Below, piece after piece: positions 10,507 through 22,500 of a stretch of 64,000 nt of DNA; position 1 is the stretch's first letter, and each line of letters opens with the position of its first letter. The notes below the pieces were generated by a model. It searched no databases and was not told the origin of the DNA. It worked only from the letters and a program-made list of their open reading frames with translations. The stretch spans positions 33,427,841-33,491,840 of the forward strand of contig OV884009.1 of the NCBI GenBank assembly GCA_930367205.1, written 5' to 3'. Origin of the DNA: Acanthosoma haemorrhoidale (taxonomy: Eukaryota; Arthropoda; Insecta; Hemiptera; Acanthosomatidae). A program made the position numbers and the translations under genes.

Positions 10507-13500
10507 GTATTTATTTGTTATAAGCATATTTTATATACTTATAAATGCTCATAATTGTGATATATAATGCACATGTGCTGGAATGCATTCCTTATCAGCT
10601 CATTGAAAATCTTTTAATTTTATATCTAAATCTGCACTAATTTGTTGATGTATTATAATAATAGCACCAGAATTATTGTTTTGTTATGTATTAGTTATAT
10701 TGTTTCTTAAGAATTAATATTTATTAGCCTTTGGAAAATTATATTTGCAGGTTCGTGATTTGAACCGGGGCGCTCCCCAATATCCAGTTGGGGACTAATA
10801 ATTACTATTTATTAACGTTACTATTCATTATTTATAATAGAGGGATCCATACCTCAAAAATTTTTGACTATACGAACTTTTTAGGTAGCACTAATTCATT
10901 AAATAGTGAATTTAGGTTTGAGCAGATGAATTTGTTGCGAAGCGGCTTGGGTTAATGATATACTTTTATACTGAAATGCTCATAAGATAAATTTGAAGTA
11001 AACTGAACATTTTTTTTTTTTATCAACCTAAGGTGATTCACAACAAACTTTAGGATTACTATATCATAGATTTCATTTCTAACGCATTGTATTTCAAATT
11101 ATCCTATAATTAGTGATGAAGAATCGCATTATTACCTTAGCAATTTAATTTAATGAATTTTATTGTTTTCTTAGTGGTTATGGCTAAATTGAATTTGATG
11201 GAGGTTTGAAATTGGTTTTACGATATAAAAAATATTTCTTCATTGCATTTATTTGATTCATCGTGCAGTTGTTTACATTGTAATATCCACTTGGTTTTTT
11301 GAGGAATATCATATTTTATTTTTGTTCATAAATTAGTTCGTAAATTATAATGTTAACTTCTTAAGAGTTTGCTTCTTAATTAAGATATTCAAAATAAATT
11401 ATTCTCTTACTTTAGTTAATGTGGATGATGTTTCAACATTGTATGAACCAAGTATAGACAGAATATGATGTCACTAAAAAGATGAAGCAGATAATGAATC
11501 AGCTTTGGCGTAATAATTTTCTAAGTAGCAACCAATTTAGTTTTTAAAAAATATGTACATTAAGTAGAACACTTAGGGATTGGAATAATTAGGCTAAATA
11601 AAGGGAGCCAAGGAAATAGGCTGTAGTAAGTCGCTCGGTCAATAATAATACTAGTGGGCTAAGATTAATGAGTAAAGAGTTATTGCATTTTTTTGTAAAC
11701 ATTTTAAAAACCCCTCCATTTTGAATGTTCTGGACTCATGACTTTTTCTCCTGAAGACACTATACTATGTGAAAATTAGCTTATTTGAAATTACTTCCTA
11801 GGTATCTCCTAATTATTATTGATTACAATTAATCTTTAGAAGTTTTGAATACTTGGAAGTGTTTTAGAACATACAGTTCTGTATTATATGAGTATCAAGC
11901 TGTTATTTAAAAGCGCTTGGTGTATGTTTGATGTGTGGCAAAATTGGCAGTAGGCAGTGAAAAAACCAAGGAAAAGATATCATGAGGGTGTGATTGGCAA
12001 ACCAGGTAGGGATTATTTCTATACCTAGACCACCCCCACCTTAAGTATGCAACTTGCTATACCCTATAATGCTGTATACGTGTGTCATCCTTATTATTTC
12101 TTTAAAAAAAAGTTGGCTTTTTTTTTTTTATTGGGGCTCTGAATGAATATCTAGCTATTGTTAGATCACCGAAGGAATTACTATACATTAAATAAAACTA
12201 TGAAAAGGTATGCACCATCACCTGGCAAGGTTTTGTTTGATTAAAATAGAGGCACCATAAACAAGTAGCTTACATAAATTATGATTAAAGATAAGTAACC
12301 TTAAAAGCTGTCAACCAGTGCAGTTTATGTACATTTTAAAAATAATTTTGACAAATTATGGATAAGGAAACTCCATACTTCTGGAATCAATGCTAAAATT
12401 CAAATTAAAAGTCTTTCCTGTCATAGAATGGTGTAAGTCAACTAAGCCTCCTGGTAAGTGCTGTCACAAAACTGACTCCCCCAAGAGGATGCCGTTCTCT
12501 GCTGCCCATTGCATTATGATATGATCAAAGAGCTGGCCCATGACATTCGCAAAATAGCAGAAGTAATTTGCCTTTTAATCAAATATATACATGTGGTGTT
12601 CTTTCTAGATTCTAGAACTACACTTAATGCTTTTATCTCAGTGTTGACCAATGATAACACAGTGGTACATAGTCTTATAGAGTATGGCCGTAAAGTAGTC
12701 CCAATGGTAGAGTCTGCTTTTAAAGCTGGTAAAGAAAAAAATGTTCATTACCACTCATCAAACTATAAATTTGGCTCAGTCTGTTGCAGCTTAATGAAAT
12801 GCATGCTGTAAAAACACTCAGCTCAACACTGCAACTGCAAGCTAATGGGAAGTGTTACAGTTATTAAACGTGTTACTCGTATCGAAGAAAATAAAGGCTA
12901 ATATACCTCATCAAATTGTTTAGGTGATCTCATCCTCAACAATGACCAGAACTTAAACAAATACCTGTTGAGGATTATTGTAGTAGTGCCCCCACTACCT
13001 TGCACTAAAGGTGAATCAAAGAAATGGCAAGTCAGCCAGAATTGAGGGGAGGGGGGTAATAAGCTCTTCCTGCTTTTCCTTGGTCTGATGGGAAAAGTGT
13101 TATCTTGTTGGAACGGAACTCCTTTATTGTTAACCAAAACTGGATAGCACTGTTACAATTGCACATTCTTTCTTTCTGACTGTTCACAGTAAAGTTTAAT
13201 GATCCCTTCTATATCAACAAGTTGATCCCTTCACACTGATTTCAACATCCTATTCATTCTAGATCTAGCCATGTCTCACCACCTGAAGTCTCATTTCCAC
13301 CTCCCTATTCCGCCACATTTTCTGGGTATCTATATGTCATTAGAATGTATCTTCCACTGCCCCAATACTCAAAATAATTTATGCGTGTATATCATGACAT
13401 TGAATCGATTCTTATGCATAATATTTTTTATATGTGTTCACTTCAGTCTACTTAAACTACTAAGTTGTACAGGGCTAACCTTACTCTATGAAAGGCTCGC

Positions 13501-16500
13501 CAAGAACCTCCTGTACATTATTATGCTACAAGTCATAAAACAGTTGTGTTCTACCCTGTTAAAGGTGTTGCAAGTGAATACCCCAACAAGTATTGAGTAC
13601 TCCTTCTCTGAAATGATAGGCAAAACACTTTTCTTTTGTACCTATACATTGCAGATGCTCATTACTTTTGGTTTCCATCACTTTATAATCTGCCATACCT
13701 TGTAAAAATCTGCAATAGTCATGGGTATTAAGCACAAGCCTGCCAATATACTTAACCATTGTGAAAAGCGAGGCTTAGAATTGTCCCAGATTTAACTCTC
13801 AGTTGTTATCTTTGAAAACAGTGATTGCGTCTTGCCTCTTAATATCAAACATATACGTAGGCCCCTTTCAAACAGTAAGATCTTGCTATTCATGGGAGCA
13901 GCAAAAACGGTGAAACTGTATTCTGTGATGCCATAATAAAATCAGAGGGAGAGTTTTAAGTTATACAACAATTATCATAATGTTACAGATGTAAATTATG
14001 TTAGATTAAGGTTAACTAATAAGCAGTGGTACACATAAATGCTTATTATCAAAAGCAATACAAAGTTATTCAGTGAGAGAGCACTTATCAGAACAACGAG
14101 CGACAGCAGAAGGGAAAAAAAAAATCATCCCTCTTATCTAGGCAGTGTTGCCTTACAAATTTACAATTAATTATGTAGAATTGAACACCAACACGCTCTC
14201 CCAATTCTACAAATCATAAAAAAAAAAAAAAATTAAAAATAAATACAAAGTTAAACATTTATTAGGTTAAATTTATTACAAAAATAAACAAGTTTATTTT
14301 AAGACAATGCCTTAGTCCTTAAGTCACCCAACTGTTCATGAGACTCTATATAGATTAATTTTATTCTATCCCTAGAAATTAAGTCTTTAACAAAATGAAA
14401 TCTAACATCAAAATGTTTAGATCTCTTGGTTTCTATAGTTTGGGCAATCTTAATGGTTCCTTGGTAGTCTTCAAAAACTATAATAGAATTTCTAATATTA
14501 AACAATTTAAATACCAACTCTTCCAGAAAAATGGATTCCAATAAACTGAAAGCAAGAGCATAATATTCTGCTTCACAAGAGCTAAGAGCAACCAAGGATT
14601 GCTTCTTAGAACACCAACAAATTGCATTATCATTAATTTTAATTACATAACTTGAAATGCTTTTCCTATCATTAACATAAAACGCATAGTCAGCGTTTAC
14701 AAAACATAAATATCAAAAGTGTTACTCTCAGAATTTTTAAAATTTAAACCTATACATAAAGTATACTTCAAGTATCTAATTATATGTTTCAAATGCTTCC
14801 AATGGCTTACATCATAACAGTTTTGGAATCTTTCAAAATAAGAAACGCAAAAACATAGATCAGGGCGGGTGCATAACATAAGATGCATTAAACTTCCAAC
14901 TAATTCTTTATAAGGGACTTTAAAATTTACATCAATATTATTAGATTTGGTCAAATTTGAGTTTAGGTTGAATTGGTATCTTACTAGGCTTACAGTCGGT
15001 CATATTAAATCTTGAAATAATTTTCTGAATAAGAGTGGTTTGACTAAGCATAATACTTCCATTTTTATTCCTAAGAATTTTTATGCCCAAGAATTGCAAT
15101 TCTTCAGATGAAGTTAGATCCCTAACATCAATTAAATGAGATTTAAGACTTTGAAAATCATTTAATGACTCAGATACTAAAAGGAAATCATCAACCCATA
15201 CTAAAATAAATGTTGATCCCTTAACATATAAACAAGGATCTTTTTGAGATCTAGAAAACCCGATTTTTATAAATATATCATTGACAAAATCATTCCATGC
15301 TTTTGGGCTTTGTTTAAGACCATACAAAGCTTTTATTAATTTAAACACTTTTACATCACCACATTTAAGCCCATCTGGAGGACAATCCACCACCTCCCAA
15401 GTACCGTTGTCTTCCAATGATTTTAATTCTTCGTCAATTGCTTGTTTCCAACCCGCATCCTGAACTGCCTCAGAATAATTATTGGGAACATCTAGATCTG
15501 ATGATGCAGATAGAGATCTTACATCAAAGGCAAAATTGGTTACAAAATCTTCCAAATACTTTGGAGGCTTTCTAATTCTTGAGGTCTTCTGAGCAGTGTC
15601 AATATTCTTGTCTGATCGAAAATCTTCATCCTCCGACATAGGCTGTAAAATTTGCTCAACATCTGAAGACTGAGAGACTTTAGATTTGGTCTCATGGTCA
15701 ACCCAAGGAATTTTAACAGTATCAGGATTAGTAAATTGGCCTTTATTTGTCACATCGGTTGTCCTAGATTCATCAAATATGACATTCCTAGCAAATTCAA
15801 TTTTCCTCTTATTGGGATTCCATAATCTGTAACCATTGCCACAGTACCCTGCCATAAATAGTCTCTTAGAACGCTCACAATGTTTTCCATTGCTATCCTC
15901 TTCATGGATCAATGAATAAACAGGACAACCAAATATTTTAATTTTACCTAAATCAAGTTTAAAGCCATACCATCTTTCTGCAGGCGTTGCATCATTTGGT
16001 AGAGTAGAAGTAGGCAATCTGTTGATTAAGTAGGTAGCTGTCATAATTGACTCGCCCCACATTTCCCTCTTAAAATCACTGTCAAACAAAAGACATCTCG
16101 CCTTTTCCAATATGGTTCTATTCATTCGTTCTGCTTTTCCGTTTTGTGTAGGATTCCTGGGCATGGTGTCACTTATTCTAATACCCTCTGAATCACAAAA
16201 ATGTACAAACTCATTAGGCACATATTCACCACCTCTGTCACAACGCAGGTTTTCAATTAATAGTCCAAATTTAACTTCCGCCATGGTCTTGAATGATTTA
16301 AATTTTTGAAAAACTTCGAACTTATTCCTTAGCAAATATGTACAACAAAAATTGCTATAATGATCAATAAAAGTGACAAAATAATTATAGCCATCATACG
16401 TTTGGGGTGATATTTTTCCACTTACATCCGATGAAACAACTTGCAGAGGTCTAGAAGGCTTTCTTTCTTCTGGTGTATTACAATAAGGAAGCTTGGTCTG

Positions 16501-19500
16501 TTTCCCTTTAATGCATATGTCACACATAGTAACTGGATACTTGGAAGAATGCCCCATTCTCCGGTGCATCAATTCATTATTCATAGTTGAAACATTGGCA
16601 TTTTCCAATAATAATTTGAGCTTAATAACATATAAACGTCCGAATACTTGACCTTTCAAAATTTTGTTTCTGAAAATAATTTTTACACTTGACTCCTCGA
16701 AAATGATCTTGCAACCTTTTTCTTCTAATTTTCGAACTGATAATAGATTATATGAAAGATTATTACATACCAAGACATCATTAATCCGTATGGTGTCACC
16801 AAAGTCAGATAAGCACGAGATAGTACCCTTGTTTACAGCTTTTATAGTTTCGCCTGCCTTGGCTACACTAATTTCCATGTCCAAATCAATTAAATTAGTG
16901 ACAAATTTTTTAAAACAATCCTGTACAAGATGACAGCTAGCCCCACTATCGATAACAAAAACAATATCCGTCAACTGTTCAGAACACAGCAGCATTTCTT
17001 TGTTTGCTTTCGAATTTTCAGAAGTAAAAAATGAAAAATCCTCCTCTACAGCAGCTGCCTTCTCTTTGTTTCTATTCATTAACTTAGGACAATATTTTTT
17101 CGTGTGACCCTGAGCCTTGCAATAATAACATATGAAACCATTTTTTGAATTTGAAAATGCATTACCTTGGTTTCTCTTAGAAAAAAATGCGTTGTGAGGC
17201 CGAGACCCTTCCTTTTTCAATATTCTCTCTTCTTCAGCTAAAAGAGTATTTCTAACGTAATCCAAAGTTATCTCAGTCTGCTTGCTGCCACATAAAATAT
17301 CATGAGCGGAAACCACTGAATCAAATTCGGGTGGCATGGCGCCCAATAACTGATGTATGACATCTTCATTTTCTAGCTTACCACCAGCCATCCTTAGTTC
17401 AGCTGCCCTAGTTTTGAATTCTTGAAGGAATTCCTGAAGAGGTTTCTCGAACTTATACTCCATTTTTCTCCATGATTTCTGTGCCATCACAACACTTTTC
17501 ATTCCGGTTCTCTCATAAGTTTTTGACAGAGTGTCCACGATTTCTTTTGCTGAAGTTTTATCTTTTATTAAAATCAGGATGTTATCAGACATGCAACCAA
17601 TCAAAATAGTTCTAGCCTTAACATAAGCGGTTTTGAAAGTTTTCAATTCATTGGCATCTACAGGAGGGCCCTCTGTCAGTACGTGAAGGACTTCATTCTG
17701 TTCTAACACTAATTTTATCCGAAAGAACCAATTCGCAAAATTTTGTCCATCAAATGGTTCAACACCAAACATACCGAACGGTAAAACATTTGAACCTGGT
17801 GAAGTCATAATTTAAACCGATCGAAAACGAATGTGAAATAGTCCGAAACAAACTCGTGTGCTCTCTAACCACAATCACATCCCGAAACTTTCACAACGAA
17901 AGAATAAACGTTTCACCTGCTGGGCCCATAACCTGTTAGATTAAGGTTAACTAATAAGCAGTGGTACACATAAATGTTTATTATCAAAAGTAATACAAAG
18001 TTATTTAGTGAGAGAGCACTTATCAGAACGAGTGACAGCAGAAGGGAAAAAAACATGGCGGACAAAAAAAAAATCATCCCTCTTATCTAGGAAGTGTTGC
18101 CTTACAAATTTACAATTAATTATGTAGAATTGAACACCAACACATTATAACATTTATTTAAAAGTTTTTTAAAAAAATGAGAGGATTACACTTTTCTTTT
18201 TGGTGTATCAAATAGTATTTCCATGTTCCAATTGGTCTCAAATTTGAATGATGTTTGTTTAAGGACATTATTGAATGGCAAAACAAGAGTTTGAATCGCA
18301 AAGTGTTAACTTCACAAAAAATAATTTTGGAGACCTAAGATTATGCATTTCATAATAATAGTATTAATTCTGTTAGTGTTAATATAAAACATTAGAGGGA
18401 AGAAATGTAAACTAATAAATAATCCCACGGAACTATCGAGTTCAAAGAGTCATCAATTGGAACCATGGAGCCCATATTTTAGAAAGTCTATCTCGAATTG
18501 TATGGAAAAGGAATCAATCGAGAATTCGCCATTCATGGGCAACTTTGATTAAGTGAAGCTGCTTTTCACGATTTAGCAAGCAGGTTACAAATTTTGACTA
18601 AGCAAAACTGTGATTGGTGAAGCCTCGAATGGTGGTAAGGTGTGACCATTGTCCACAGTCATGATAATGTTGCGGGCTACGCACCAGTAGTTTTCATCGA
18701 GAGTAGCACACAAGCTTTTCTGATCAGCTCTGCACACTATAATAGGTCACATATTAATTAATGCATGATGGTTGATGTTTATCCGATCATTTTTATCCAG
18801 TTACCGTTACGAATTAGTTAAAAACAATCTTTGTGTCCTCTCATATCATCCCTTATCTAGTAGAGACTCTGCTTTGATGTTGTTGTTTTTTTAAATATAA
18901 ATATGCTGATTCTAAATCCTAAACAATTTATTTCTACTAGTTGTATCTTAAAAGAATATTTGAATTTTTGTAGTAAAATATTTGCATTTATTTGATTTTT
19001 TTAAACTTTTTCTTTTAGCGGAAGTGGCCCGAGGAAGGATGGGATGATGCTACGATCGAGTTATTTTTGAATGATTTAGCTCATATGGACTGCAACAATT
19101 TTCCTGAAAATAGTGGAGTTGGTGAGAGGGAAGCCCGTTTCGCATCAGGTAAAACGTTAATAAATTATGATTCACGTATATGTAATATAATTAGAGAACA
19201 AGAAAAATATCGTGGCACTTGGTTCGAACCTAGAAGATTCTTATTTCTGTCCAGATTCTCTGCCATCTGAGCTATTCCTGCTGTCTCCTGGTCATGCCAC
19301 TCTTAGTATATCTCATTAGCTCTGAGATCATCAGAAATTAGTTAATCTACTAATTCACATACTTCTTATCTATCTTCATTCTTAATATTAATACCTATAC
19401 CTACCAAGTTTCCAAGACGAGTTATCTTCTACAAATTTTTTAGACAGTTCATGTTTATTTTGTAAATACTAGGAACAAAATTTATGTTAGTGTAATGCAT

Positions 19501-22500
19501 CAATTTCATATTATTTCTGTGAGATATTACAGTGAACTAACGAACATAAATCATCCATTCAACATACACCTTTCATGTTCACTGACCATACCCCACGCTA
19601 CTAGGATTAGTCGATTTCATAGTCTGTGTAGCTATTATAGCAATTATTATATTTTCTTTTAAAAAAATATTAAATTATGAGAAATCTAGTACCACCAACA
19701 GCATGTGGGTGGCTAGTTGTAAAACTACTATTACTAACAAACATTCCCAATCCTTAAAACATACATCTGGTTCTTCACCAGCCAAAACTTTGATGCAATA
19801 TAAGGATATGTCACTATATAGTTCAACCACCACTCCAAGGGTAGAATTTGGGATTTCAAGGCAGGGAAATAAAAAGAATCGATCCCTGTTCTTCATGGCC
19901 AACCTGTAAGATCTCTTGATGGAGCCTTCTCGCACACCCTGTAGGACAACAGACGATACATGTTATCGAAAGATAAAGAACTTGAATGGAGGAGAGAAAT
20001 AAAAAAGTTTTTAACTGAAAGCACAAGTTTATAAAAATGAGCCAAGAAGAAAAAACTCAAGAAATAGATCAAGAATCAGAGGATACTACTACAAGAAGCA
20101 GTGGGATAGAAGAGGAAGTACAAAAGATATAAGAAAATACCGAATAGAAATAATGATGAAGAATTATACATGGCTTCCGAGGTTTTTGTTCATGTACCCA
20201 AGATTATAAGACAAAAATGGGATGCCAAGGCTTTAAAATGATATTTTGTAGGATATGATAATGAGACAAAAGTGTATAAAATTTATTTTCCTAATAAAAA
20301 ACAAAATTGAAATACACAGAGATGTTCATTTTGTCATTAAAAATTAAACATGTTTGCTGCAAGTATGTAGTGAGTCAACTGAACCTATCGCTATATGAAG
20401 ATATTTTCAACAGGCCTGCTACAGTTAACTGGAAATAAGCTGTAAAAGATGTACTTGATGCAATGATTGAAAATGAAATCTGGGAAGTTGTGGCATTTCC
20501 AATTAAAGAACAGATCATAGACAGCAGATGTATGTTTAAAATTAAAAGGAATAAACAGTATAAAGCTAAATTAGTGACCTGGGGATGTTTCCTAACTGAT
20601 ATTGATGAGTCTAATTTTTATTCTTCTGTGGCTATACACAAAATGCACTCTTATGGTTGAAAGCTAGCACCATAATGTTGGCATAAGTGCTGCAAATAAC
20701 TTGAAAAATTGGAATTCTGTAAGTCAAAATGTGATGAATGTTTGTTTATTAAAAGGGATTTGTTTCTTATTGTATACATTGATGATTTACTTATGACAGC
20801 AGAAAATTTGCGAGAAATAGATAATTTAAAAGGGAAATTGAAAAATATTTTCAGTATAATAGATCTTGGTGAGGTTAGTGAATTCCTTGGATTGAACATT
20901 GAAAGAGCTGATGACCTGTTACGATATGATTAAAGAGACTTAATTGATAAAACTACTAAGAAATTTTATCTTGAAAATTGTAAGCATATAAGAACACCTG
21001 TGGCAAAAGATTAACTGCAGAAGTTAAAGAAAAACCCTGAAACTGTACTGAGAATTGTTGGGAACATTGTTGTTCATTATGAAAGCCAGTGACCTGATAT
21101 CAGTTATGCAGTCAGTTATATGAGTTGTTTCCAAGGTAATGCTGGTGATAAAACACTACAATTACCCACTTAAAATATTGAAATATCTGAAAAGCACCCA
21201 AATTTGAAATTATTTTTTACAAATAAGAGTGATGAACCCTTCAAGTTTTGCAGAATCTGGCTGGTTTGGCAGATAAAGATTACAGAAAATCTACAACTGA
21301 ATTAATTATTAAAGTGTTCAGTAATCTTTAGCTGTGGAAAACAAAGAAACAAACTACAGTGGCACTTACTTTATGTGAGGTAGAATACCTGCATTGTGAG
21401 TAGCATTGTGTGAAGCCACAAGAGTTTAAGTTTGGATCAAACAATTGTTGAGCAGAGTGTATGTTAATGTCAAAAATGCAAAGATCTATGAAAATATTCT
21501 TAGCTGTATGAAAGTGGCCACTAGTGAGCTGGTAACTAAACGAACAAAACATTTTTATGTGAAATACTTATAATAAATAAAGGTTTTGAGGGGATAACAG
21601 GGGGAAAAGGTAATCGAGTAGTGATAAGGAGGATAAGTGCTGATGGAGTTTTAGTTTTTACTGAATATTCACAGTAATAATTTGGAAATGAAAATAAATT
21701 ATATGTTTGATTGGGATTGATAATTTGGTCCACCTTTCATTCACTCAAAGGTGGCAGATAGATGAAAAATCATTTATTAAGTATCACTAATTAGTAATTA
21801 AAAAATCTAAAAAAGTCCAGCTACTGGCATGATAGAACATTAGAATTAATAGATATGCTTGAGAAATAAAAAACCCAATATATGAACAACTAGATTTTAT
21901 TAGATAAAATAAAAAACATTACAAATTTATAAAAAGAACCCAACAACACTTAGGAATATGCATGATAGATTCAATCATTACCCTCTGTCAAGAGAGAATA
22001 TCAAAATGAAAATATCCTAATTAGACTAAACAAAATATTGCTGGTTGATGATATATATATATATATAGTTGTGATATTAGATATTGTGGAATTTGTTTAT
22101 AAATATTTAATCCAACCTTGAATCAAGAAGGCAAACAAAAACAATTGAGAGTGGAGGAAAAAACAAAAGGTAGTATAGTTGTGGTTGTTATAATGAAAAC
22201 ACACACAGATTTACTCACTCTAATTTTGGGATCAGCCCGTGATATATGTATCTGAGTTGTTGTTTGGACTTGAAGCGGAACGGAAGAGAAGTTGCACCAG
22301 GAAGAAGTGTTAATTTGATTAAAAAATAAGACCATTGAAGAAGAAAAAAAAATATAGACAAGTATAATTAATATAAGTTTCTTTTTGTTTATTTTAATAA
22401 AATTTAACTTTTGCCAGAATTATTTTTGTTACTAGAACCTAAAAAACATCAGATAAAAATTAATAAAATAAATTTAAAGTTAAAAATAAAATTATGTTAT

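Larger units (their letters stand above)
13999..18142 (-). mobile_element. Ty1/copia LTR retrotransposon, near full length
   Basis: The two LTRs (13999-14193 and 17934-18142) bound an internal region with a minus-strand gag-pol. The flanks, AATTA on the left and CATTA on the right, look like a 5-bp duplication with one change. The LTRs differ by about five substitutions plus two small indels, including about 16 bases present only in the right LTR (ATGGCGG inside). The insertion is fairly young but not brand new. The element is defective: RT has an internal deletion and the C-terminal third is frameshifted. Confidence 0.95.
10507..19018 (+). other. SepSecS intron 1 (8512 bp)
   Basis: GT-AG, phase 0. 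It contains a SINE fragment (10.75 kb), a possible RNase H-like scrap (12.5 kb), a mariner fragment (12.9 kb) and a copia element (14.0-18.1 kb). The stretches 10800-12440 and 18143-19018 show nothing I can name. Confidence 0.85.

Noticed and set aside
13271..13759. Open frames on both strands (144 residues plus, 66 minus), the minus one faintly like gypsy RT
   Set aside because: Only scattered residues fit, the frame does not extend into neighbouring RT motifs, and the plus frame is hydrophobic AT-driven sequence.
18143..19018. Less AT-rich patch (about 18.4-18.75 kb) before SepSecS exon 2
   Set aside because: Checked as a possible extra exon; exon 1 joins exon 2 with unbroken family similarity, so none is needed, and no domain is visible.
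19675..19935. Opposed open frames of 86 and 68 codons
   Set aside because: No domain or splice context; shadows of each other in intron 2.
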